Under the pieces are notes generated by a model. That model saw only the letters and a list, made by a program, of their open reading frames with translations, had not been told where the DNA came from and searched no databases. From an uncultured Collinsella sp. (GTDB lineage: Bacteria; Actinomycetota; Coriobacteriia; Coriobacteriales; Coriobacteriaceae): a stretch of DNA of 18,990 nt. Position numbers and translations under genes: made by a program. The first letter of the stretch is position 1. Each line of letters opens with the position of its first letter. Where the stretch lies: contig CABUQW010000036.1 of the NCBI GenBank assembly GCA_902493895.1, positions 1 through 18,990 on the forward strand. The letters are read 5' to 3'. Positions 13,193-18,990 of the stretch are shown piece by piece.

Positions 13193-13864
13193 CTATCGGT
13201 TTTCCGCCGCGCCTTGTGCCCGGTCGGGATCCGTACGGTACGCCAAAATTGTAGGCGCCGGGGGATACCCAGCGCCAGATGCAATTACGAGAGTTTTTGA
13301 ATCGCGCGCGACGCGGGCGATGGGTAGGCCCACCACGTTATAGAAGTCGCCCGAAATATCGTGCACGAGCATGCGTCCTCCTGTGCCCTGAATGCCGTAG
13401 GCGCCGGCCTTGTCCATGGGCTCACCCGAGGCGACGTAGTGCTCGATCTGCTCGTCGGTGAGCTCGTAGAACGTCACGTCGGTCACATCGACAAAGGACA
13501 GGCTCTCGGCGGCATGCGGGGCGGCCGTATCGCCTGCCTTAACGATGCAGACGCCGGTTGCGACCTGGTGCGTGCGGCCCGAAAGCTCACGGAGCATGGT
13601 GCGCGCCTCGTCCTCGGTTGCCGGCTTGCCCAGAATCTTGCCGTCAAAGGTGACGATGGTGTCGGCCGCGACCGTCAGCTCATTGGGCTCGGCATGCTCG
13701 GCGGCAACGGCGGCGGCTTTTGCGCGTGCTAAGCGTTCAACGAGCGTAAGCGGGGCCTCGCCATCAAACGGCGTTTCGTCGATATCGGCAGGAATGATGC
13801 GAATGTCATAGCCCGCCTCGCGCATCAAGTCGATGCGGCGCGGTGATTGCGAAGCCAAAATCAT
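13193..13864 (-). CDS. maf: Maf-like nucleoside triphosphate pyrophosphatase
   Basis: A 223-residue Maf/HAM1-superfamily protein that hydrolyses dTTP/UTP or modified nucleotides to monophosphates, a house-cleaning role sometimes linked to septum formation. ILASQSPRRIDLM (2-14) is the substrate-binding SxSPRR loop, VAADTIV (about 65-71) carries the catalytic Asp, and DKAGAYGIQGTG (about 150-161) is the C-terminal signature. The chain extends some 20 residues past the usual end (VARDSKT), with a Pro/Ala-rich tail. Its ATG overlaps the stop of the upstream DJ-1-like gene as ATGA, and its TAG overlaps the ribosome binding site of the downstream hydrolase gene, so the three form one operon. Confidence 0.94.
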   Translation of the reverse strand: MILASQSPRRIDLMREAGYDIRIIPADIDETPFDGEAPLTLVERLARAKAAAVAAEHAEPNELTVAADTIVTFDGKILGKPATEDEARTMLRELSGRTHQVATGVCIVKAGDTAAPHAAESLSFVDVTDVTFYELTDEQIEHYVASGEPMDKAGAYGIQGTGGRMLVHDISGDFYNVVGLPIARVARDSKTLVIASGAGYPPAPTILAYRTDPDRAQGAAENR

Positions 13865-14403
13865 AGCTGAATGCCCTCGGCAACCTTCTCGACGGCCTTG
13901 TCGCCGGCGAGCGTGCGCAGCAGCTCCAATGCAAAGGGGAGTGACTGTGCCATGCCGCTGGCTGTGATGATGTTGCCGTCTTGCGTGACCTTCTCGCCGG
14001 TATAGGCGCCTTCGGGGAAGCTTTTCTCAAAGCCAGGGAAGCACGTGGCATGGCGCCCCTCGAGCAGGTCGAGCTCGCCCAGGATAAACGGGGCGGCGCA
14101 GATGGCGGCGACGTGCTTGGTTGCGGCGAACTCGTGGACCACGTCGCAGACGCGCTGATCGGCGCGCAGGTTGGTAGCACCGGGTAGGCCGCCGGGCAGC
14201 ACGACACAGTCGTATTCGTCAAAGTCGATCTCATCAAAGAGCGCATCGCAGGTCACGGGGATCTGCAGCGAACTTACGACCTCACGCGTGGGCATGATCG
14301 AGACGAGCGTGGCACGTACGCCGCCGCGACGCATGACATCGACCATGGTCAAGCATTCAATAGTTTCAAAGCCATCGGCGGCGAGAACGGCAACGCTGGG
14401 CAT
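13861..14403 (-). CDS. DJ-1/PfpI family protein (YajL/ThiJ-like)
   Basis: A 180-residue DJ-1/PfpI superfamily protein. VAVLAADGFETIECLTMVDV (4-23) includes E16, matching Glu18 of DJ-1, and HVAAICAAPFILGE (97-110) includes the nucleophile-elbow cysteine C102. VVLPGGLPGATNLR (67-80) is the family oxyanion-hole region. Members act as deglycases or glyoxalase-like enzymes, or protect against oxidative and carbonyl stress; the exact activity cannot be read from sequence. The ATG at 14403 is chosen over 14427 because AAAGGAA precedes it on the minus strand. It is the first gene of the operon with maf and the P1 hydrolase. The 14404-14509 gap upstream holds only a repeated CAATGATT and no clear promoter. 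Confidence 0.93.
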   Translation of the reverse strand: MPSVAVLAADGFETIECLTMVDVMRRGGVRATLVSIMPTREVVSSLQIPVTCDALFDEIDFDEYDCVVLPGGLPGATNLRADQRVCDVVHEFAATKHVAAICAAPFILGELDLLEGRHATCFPGFEKSFPEGAYTGEKVTQDGNIITASGMAQSLPFALELLRTLAGDKAVEKVAEGIQL

Positions 14404-14509
14404 GAGGGTTCCTTTCATAGGCGGCATACAATTAGCCGTCTTATACCCCGAAGACCTCCGCTTGCCACGCTCGATTTCCCAATGATTTTTCTGAGCAATG
14501 ATTAAGTGG

Positions 14510-15823
14510 CTAGTTGCGCTTAAGGTGGACGACGGTCTCGCAGTGGAAGGTTTGTGGGAACAGGTCGACTGGCGTGATCTTTACGGGGGAGAAGGTGCCT
14601 TCTTCGACAAAGCGTTTGAGATCGCGCGCCAGGGTGGCCGGGTCGCAGCTCACGTAGGCGACATCGCGAGCACTCGTGCTGGCGATAAGGTCGATCGCCT
14701 CGGGGGCGAGGCCTGCACGCGGCGGGTCGACCACCAAGACGTCGGCATCCTGGTCGGGGAACTCGCGCACCGCGTCTCCGCCAATGACGTCGACGTTATC
14801 GAGCTTGTTGATCTCCAGGTTACGGCGCAGGTCGCGCACGGCGGGGCCGTAGGCCTCGACGGCGGCGACAAAGTCGCAGCGGCGGGCGAGCGGCAGGGTA
14901 AAGGTGCCGGCACCGCAGTACAGGTCCACGGCAAGCTCGTCTTCCTGCGGGTCGAGCGCTTCCATGACAAGATCGATCAAAATCTCGGCACCCTTGGTGT
15001 TGACCTGGAAAAAAGACGGGGCAGACAAGCGCATCTGACCCTCGGCGATATTCTCGGTCCATGAGCCCTCTCCGGCGAGCATTTCGACCTTGGAGACACG
15101 ACGGGCCTTCTTTTCGCCCTTGCTCATCACGCGCACGATGCTCGTGGGATGAGCGGCGTCCGCCAGCACGCGGGAGACCTGCGAGCGCGGAAAAGAGCCT
15201 GTGGGCGTCCAGAGTGCGACCTCGAGTGCCTTGGTGCGGCGCGATGCGCGAATGCCCACGCGTTCGAGCCCCAAGTCATGGCTGCCGCTTAGATAGTTGA
15301 GTGCGCCGACGACCGATTTGAGCGCCTTCGGGAAGCGCTTATCGAACAGCGGGCACGTATCGACGGTCACGATTTTGCTGGGGTCGACACCGTGCATGCC
15401 AAGGCGCACGCGACCGTTGACGACGGTCGGTTCGAGCTCGATTTTATTGCGGTAGCCCCAGTCGTCCTTGGTGTGGCAGATGGGCTGTACCAACTCATCG
15501 ACCTGCTCAGGAGCGAACTTGCCGATGCGCTCGAGCGTGGAGCGCAGGTTTTGCTCCTTGGCGGCGAGCTGTGCCGTGCGTGAGAGATTGCCCCACGAGC
15601 AGCCGCCGCAGATGCCCACGAAGGGGCAGGGAGGCTGAATGCGATCGGGGCTTGGCTCCAGAATCTCGGTGGTGCGGGCACGCATGAACGACTTGCCGTC
15701 CTGTACGACCTCGGCCTCGACGGTGTCGCCTGCCACGGCGCCCTGCACAAAGACGGCCTTGCCGTTGTCGGCGTGCGCCAGCCCGTCGGCGCCGTAGGTC
15801 ATCGATTCTATAGTGAGCTTCAT
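14510..15823 (-). CDS. RumA/TrmA-type RNA uracil-5-methyltransferase
   Basis: A 437-residue SAM-dependent RNA m5U methyltransferase, similar to RlmD/RlmCD acting on 23S rRNA. An N-terminal TRAM domain (about 1-55, KLTIESMTYGADGLAHADNG) precedes the iron-sulfur motif CPFVGICGGC (Cx5Cx2C, about 66-75), with a fourth cysteine probably in TCPLF. The Rossmann fold has DLYCGAGTFTLPLA (about 301-314), the Asp-bearing VVDPPRAGL (about 368-376), and the nucleophile cysteine in YVSCDPATLARDL (about 390-402). The ATG at 15823 is chosen because it begins the TRAM domain with GGCAGGAA just before it; an in-frame start at 15838 or 15859 is possible. It lies downstream of ppk, separated by a terminator. Confidence 0.93.
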   Translation of the reverse strand: MKLTIESMTYGADGLAHADNGKAVFVQGAVAGDTVEAEVVQDGKSFMRARTTEILEPSPDRIQPPCPFVGICGGCSWGNLSRTAQLAAKEQNLRSTLERIGKFAPEQVDELVQPICHTKDDWGYRNKIELEPTVVNGRVRLGMHGVDPSKIVTVDTCPLFDKRFPKALKSVVGALNYLSGSHDLGLERVGIRASRRTKALEVALWTPTGSFPRSQVSRVLADAAHPTSIVRVMSKGEKKARRVSKVEMLAGEGSWTENIAEGQMRLSAPSFFQVNTKGAEILIDLVMEALDPQEDELAVDLYCGAGTFTLPLARRCDFVAAVEAYGPAVRDLRRNLEINKLDNVDVIGGDAVREFPDQDADVLVVDPPRAGLAPEAIDLIASTSARDVAYVSCDPATLARDLKRFVEEGTFSPVKITPVDLFPQTFHCETVVHLKRN

Positions 15824-15871
15824 ATTCCTGCCTGTCATTCGCGTTGTTGTTCGCACCATGGTAGCAGGGAA

Positions 15872-15913
15872 AAGCGCCCCGCATCCGAGGCTTTCCTCAA
15901 ATGCGGGGCGCTT
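15872..15913 (-). terminator. Terminator of ppk
   Basis: AAGCGCCCCGCAT (15872-15884) and ATGCGGGGCGCTT (15901-15913) form a perfect 13-bp stem, with GAGG/CCTC (15887-15890 / 15895-15898) capping it. On the minus strand it ends in CTTTTCC, 23 bases past the ppk stop. Confidence 0.82.
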
Positions 15914-15936
15914 CTACAAACTGCTTCTACAAACGA

Positions 15937-18345
15937 CTATTTCGTCTTGCCGGTAATGAGCGTCTTAAGACCCAGGCCGATCAGGCCCAGGCCCATGCGC
16001 ACGCGACCGGGGCGATGGCGCTCGATGGCCTTGGTCTTGCCAGCGGGCTTATCGCGACGGGCGCTCGTCTCGGGTGCGGGCTTGGTGACCTGCGTCTCGG
16101 GCCGAGGTGCAGGTGCAGGCTCGGGCTCAATGACGGTCGCCTGGACCTCTTGGACCTTGGGTGCTACTGGCTGCGGCTCGGCCTCGGGGGCAGGTTCCGC
16201 CTCAATGACGGGCTCGGGCGCGGCCTCGGCGTTGCGATAGGCACGCTCCAGTAGAGCTTCCTGCGAGTTGAAGGGTTTCTCACCCTCTGCACGCTCTACG
16301 GGGACCCAGGTGCCGTCGCTCGTGAGGCTGCGGGCCTTCACGTTGTCGCGCAGCTGCATGCCCATGTACTCGTGTACTAGGGCGCGGCAGGTGGGGTCGA
16401 GCACGGGGAAGGCGATCTCCACGCGGTGCTCGGTGTTGCGCGTCATCATGTCGGCCGAGCTCAGATAGATCATGTCCGAGTCCACGCCAAAGGCGTAAAC
16501 GCGCGCATGCTCCAAAAAGCGTCCGACGATAGAACGGACATGCACGTTCTCGGTCTTGCCCGGAACACCGGGCTTGAGGCACGAGATACCGCGGATGATC
16601 ATGTCCACGCGGACTCCTGCGCACGATGCCTCGGCGATTTTGTCGATGACCTCGCGGTCGGTCAGCGAGTTGAGCTTAAAGAACACGCGGGCGGGCTCGC
16701 CGGCAAGGGCGCGCTGGATCTCGCGATCCAGGCCGCGCATGATGAGCGGTTTCAGTCCGACGGGCGCCACACCCAGGAAGCGGTAGTCGCCGCGCAGGTT
16801 GCCCAGCGACAGATTGCGGAAGAACAGGTTGGCGTCTTCACCGATGCCGGGATGGGCGGTCATGAGCATAAAGTCGCTGTAGAGTTTGGCCGTCTTCTCG
16901 TTAAAGTTGCCGGTGCCCAAAAGCGTGAGACGGGTGAGCGCCATGCCCTCGCGATAGGTGAGCTGGCAGATCTTTGAGTGGCATTTAAAGCCCTCGGAAC
17001 CATAGATGACGGTGCAGCCCGCCTCTTCCAGACGCTCGGCCCACTCGATGTTGTTCTGCTCGTCAAAGCGGGCACGAAGTTCCATGAGCACCGTGACCTC
17101 TTTGCCGTTCTCGGCAGCATCGATCAGCGATTCGCACAGGCGGCTCTGCTTGGCCACGCGGTAGAGCGTGATGCGCAGCGAGATGCACTCGGGGTCGTAG
17201 GCGGCCTCGTGCACCAGATCCAGGAAGGGGTTCATGGCCTCGTAGGGATAAAAGAGCAGCTTGTCGCCCTGCAGCACCTGTTCGCGGATGGAGCGGGTCA
17301 TGTCGATGTTGGGGTTGGGCTGCGGCTTAAACGGCGTAAAGAGCAGCTCGTTGCGCAGGTGCTCGGGAATCTTGCCCTCAATGCCAAAGACGTAGCCCAG
17401 GTCGAGCGGGATATCGCAGGTAAAGACCGAGCGACGCGAGAGCTCGAGCGCCTTGCGGATAGTCTTGAGCGTCGCCTTCTCGAGCGACCCCGAGACGGCG
17501 AGCACTACCGGCTGCAGGCGCAGGCGCTTCTTGAGGATGCGCTTCATGTGCTGGCGGTAGTCCTCTTCCTCTTCGACGCCCTCGCCGTCCGGATCGATGT
17601 CGGCGTTGCGGGTGACGCGGATCAGCGCACGATCCAGCGGCTTATAGGAGCCAAAGCAGCTGTCCAGGCAGGCGAGAATGACGTCCTCGAGCAAGATGAA
17701 GGAGTAGGTGCCGGTGGGCGAGGGAATCTCGACCACGCGGTTCATCGAGGCGGGAATCTCGATAAGGCCCAGCAGGCTCTCCTCGTCGGTGGCGCCGTCC
17801 AGACCACAGGCCAGATAGAGCGCGCCGTTGCGCAGGTTGGGGAAGGGGTGGCGCGGATCGATGACCAGCGGCGAGATGACCGGCGACACGTAGGCCTGGA
17901 AGTAGCGGGTTACGAAGGTGCGCTCCTCGGGCGTAAGCGAATCGATGCGGGCGCGGTGAACGCCCAAGGTGTCGAGCTTGCCTTCGATGCTCTTAAAGAT
18001 GGATTCCCAACGAGTAAGGAGCCCGGGCATTTCGGCCATGACAGCATCGACCTGTTCGGAGGCGGTCATATTGCTCTTGTTGTCGACAGGCTGTTTTTTG
18101 AGCTCTGCCAGATCGGACAGGCCGCCCACGCGCACCATGAGAAACTCGTCGAGGTTAGACTCGAAAATCGACACGAACTTTAGACGCTCGAACAGCGGAA
18201 CGGTCTCATCGAAGGCTTCGTCGAGCACGCGGTTGTTAAAGCGCAGCCAGCTAAGCTCTCGGTTTTGCGTGTACGAGAAGTCGCGCGGCGGCTTGCGCAG
18301 CTTTGCAGCGGCTTGCTTCTTTTCGATTTTGCTCGGCATATGCAT
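15937..18345 (-). CDS. ppk: Polyphosphate kinase 1 with C-terminal extension
   Basis: PPK1 (802 aa) reversibly polymerises the gamma-phosphate of ATP into polyphosphate. NRELSWLRFNNRVLDEA (about 28-44) opens the N domain, and NLDEFLMVRVGGL follows. The catalytic core, of phospholipase D ancestry, contains GFKCHSKICQLTY with H456 (E. coli H435 position, phosphoenzyme) and EHARVYAFG with H613 (E. coli H592). Homologues usually end near residue 690-720. Here residues 708-802 add a Pro/Glu/Ala-rich tail, then a basic stretch and a hydrophobic GLGLIGLGLKTLI end. The start is ambiguous between 18345 and 18339 (MHMPSK or MPSK); neither has a strong ribosome binding site. It is transcribed away from arcA, with a long shared upstream region. 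Confidence 0.96.
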   Translation of the reverse strand: MHMPSKIEKKQAAAKLRKPPRDFSYTQNRELSWLRFNNRVLDEAFDETVPLFERLKFVSIFESNLDEFLMVRVGGLSDLAELKKQPVDNKSNMTASEQVDAVMAEMPGLLTRWESIFKSIEGKLDTLGVHRARIDSLTPEERTFVTRYFQAYVSPVISPLVIDPRHPFPNLRNGALYLACGLDGATDEESLLGLIEIPASMNRVVEIPSPTGTYSFILLEDVILACLDSCFGSYKPLDRALIRVTRNADIDPDGEGVEEEEDYRQHMKRILKKRLRLQPVVLAVSGSLEKATLKTIRKALELSRRSVFTCDIPLDLGYVFGIEGKIPEHLRNELLFTPFKPQPNPNIDMTRSIREQVLQGDKLLFYPYEAMNPFLDLVHEAAYDPECISLRITLYRVAKQSRLCESLIDAAENGKEVTVLMELRARFDEQNNIEWAERLEEAGCTVIYGSEGFKCHSKICQLTYREGMALTRLTLLGTGNFNEKTAKLYSDFMLMTAHPGIGEDANLFFRNLSLGNLRGDYRFLGVAPVGLKPLIMRGLDREIQRALAGEPARVFFKLNSLTDREVIDKIAEASCAGVRVDMIIRGISCLKPGVPGKTENVHVRSIVGRFLEHARVYAFGVDSDMIYLSSADMMTRNTEHRVEIAFPVLDPTCRALVHEYMGMQLRDNVKARSLTSDGTWVPVERAEGEKPFNSQEALLERAYRNAEAAPEPVIEAEPAPEAEPQPVAPKVQEVQATVIEPEPAPAPRPETQVTKPAPETSARRDKPAGKTKAIERHRPGRVRMGLGLIGLGLKTLITGKTK

Positions 18346-18356
18346 CTGTCCGTTCA

Positions 18357-18371
18357 GTCCCCGTAGGGGAC
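18357..18371 (-). promoter_or_regulatory. Hairpin at the 5' end of the ppk leader
   Basis: GTCCCC (18357-18362) pairs with GGGGAC (18366-18371) around a three-base loop. It would lie a few bases into the ppk mRNA if the promoter below is right, and 12 bases before the start codon. It may protect the mRNA end or limit initiation. Confidence 0.5.
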
Positions 18372-18383
18372 GGTAGCCTAACT

Positions 18384-18412
18384 CTTATTCACTATTGTCT
18401 CAATTTAGTCGA
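18384..18412 (-). promoter_or_regulatory. Predicted promoter of ppk
   Basis: On the minus strand TCGACT (18407-18412) and AATAAG (18384-18389) are 17 bases apart, each matching four of six consensus bases. Upstream, two GTTC-containing units (GTTCACG and GTTCGTG, plus-strand GAAC at 18436-18439 and 18423-18426) lie where an activator could bind. Confidence 0.3.
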
Positions 18413-18783
18413 CCGCTGGCACGAACGTATCGCGTGAACGGTATCTTTACCTACTTCTTACGCTGACGAGTCATAGGACTGACGCCCTGCTCGTCTGCAA
18501 GCGGTCTATATCCTCACTCAACTGGTACGTAAGTGTGAATAAGAATGATGGATAGCTGAATATCATTGAATGCAGGCGGAAACGTAAACAAACATCATTT
18601 ATATACATAAAACCGATTTAGCTATGCAATTCTGAATCAAAAGTTTAGAGACGCAATCGCAAATGGTTTTTAAGAAAAAAGAGCGTTTACCTTAGAAAAG
18701 TTACTTTAGAACGCCGAAGTACATCATGGGGGAATCACATGCGATATACCGTTCATCGCACTTTGTTGACCGTTCGGGGGCGA
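18413..18783. other. Long AT-rich intergenic region, no gene seen
   Basis: This stretch between ppk and arcA holds no convincing coding frame on either strand. About 18590-18710 is notably AT-rich with A- and T-runs. AATGAT / ATCATT occurs as a spaced 6-bp inverted repeat near 18543-18566. It may contain upstream activating DNA for arcA or a small RNA, but nothing specific can be supported. Confidence 0.5.
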
Positions 18784-18814
18784 GGTGGAATTGCGGGTGG
18801 AATTTGGATATAAC
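18784..18814 (+). promoter_or_regulatory. Direct repeat and predicted -10 upstream of arcA
   Basis: GGTGGAATT occurs twice in direct orientation with a 12-base period (18784-18792 and 18796-18804), followed by TATAAC (18809-18814) as a probable -10. There is no good -35, which suggests activator-dependent transcription with the repeats as the binding site. The leader would be about 75 bases. Confidence 0.35.
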
Positions 18815-18822
18815 TAGAGCTG

Positions 18823-18879
18823 TCAGCAAGCAGTGCCCGTTACGGAAGGGCGCTGAGAGATTCGGCCGAAAGGCCCGAA
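18823..18879 (+). promoter_or_regulatory. Structured 5' leader of arcA
   Basis: TCAGC (18823-18827) can pair with GCTGA (18852-18856) as an alternative to an inner stem, GTGCCC (18833-18838) / GGGCGC (18848-18853), whose loop contains TTACGG. A second hairpin, TTCGGCC / GGC-CGAA with a GAAA tetraloop (18861-18879), precedes the ribosome binding site. No known riboswitch consensus was recognised. Confidence 0.45.
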
Positions 18880-18895
18880 AGAAAGGTAGGAGGCC

Positions 18896-18990
18896 ATGAC
18901 GAAAGGTCTGCACGTGCCTTCCGAGATCGGCAAGCTCAGGAAGGTCTGCCTGCACCGTCCCGGCGACGAGCTCCTCAACCTGCCGCCCGA
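18896..18990 (+). CDS. arcA: Arginine deiminase, N-terminal part
   Basis: The first 31 complete codons run to the window edge. GLHVPSEIGKLRKVCLHRPG (4-23) followed by DELLNLPP is the characteristic N-terminus of bacterial arginine deiminase (family pattern V-x-SEIGKL-x-x-V-x-x-HRPG-x-EL). The enzyme hydrolyses arginine to citrulline and ammonia, the first step of the arginine deiminase pathway, which yields ATP through carbamate kinase. AAAGG at 18882-18886 and AGGAGG at 18888-18893 precede ATG 18896; the latter is unusually close. Catalytic residues lie beyond the window. Partners arcB, arcC or an antiporter would be expected downstream but cannot be seen. Confidence 0.92.
   Translation, partial: MTKGLHVPSEIGKLRKVCLHRPGDELLNLPP

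Noticed and set aside
18823..18880. TPP, glycine or guanidine riboswitch in the arcA leader
   Set aside because: CTGAGAG and an ACGG loop are superficially similar, but the remaining conserved motifs of these classes are absent.
18701..18955. Minus-strand 84-residue reading frame upstream of arcA
   Set aside because: It overlaps the arcA start and leader antisense, has no ribosome binding site and resembles no known protein.

Overview
The window looks like chromosomal DNA from a high-GC Gram-positive gut anaerobe of the class Coriobacteriia, most likely Collinsella. This is an inference from GC-rich codon use, the fermentative gene set (two acetate kinases, phosphotransacetylase, arginine deiminase) and recalled protein similarity; no database search was run. 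It is mainly core genome with one AT-richer accessory pair, and no phage, CRISPR, IS, tRNA or rRNA gene was seen.

Layout. 1-3200 (+): a membrane zinc metallopeptidase, exonuclease VII large and small subunits (xseA-xseB) and a HIT hydrolase. 3211-5381 (+): a LysR regulator and an MFS transporter in AT-richer DNA. 5502-9352: a substrate-level phosphorylation block with two tandem acetate kinase paralogues (+) converging on phosphotransacetylase (-). 9584-11810 (+): UDP-galactopyranose mutase overlapping a family 2 glycosyltransferase, likely a galactofuranose step for a surface glycan. 12182-14403 (-): a tight operon read as DJ-1/PfpI protein, Maf pyrophosphatase, P1/DmpA-type hydrolase. 14510-18345 (-): RumA-type RNA m5U methyltransferase and polyphosphate kinase with an unusual C-terminal tail. 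18346-18895 is a long AT-rich intergenic region, and 18896 onward is the start of arginine deiminase (+).

Energy metabolism is the common thread: pta makes acetyl phosphate, the acetate kinases make ATP from it, arcA opens another ATP-yielding fermentation, and ppk stores phosphate as polyphosphate. The first acetate kinase departs from canonical active-site residues yet has the more optimised codon use. The second has a palindrome resembling a Rex operator in its promoter region.

The most unusual structure is a set of nested palindromic elements in convergent intergenic regions (8230-8356, 11843-11952, 12045-12169). Two share a core of about 67 nt in opposite orientation, with two compensatory base-pair changes in the inner hairpin. 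One is flanked by an inverted, diverged copy of the end of the neighbouring glycosyltransferase gene. This is the best candidate in the window for an undescribed repeat or structured RNA.
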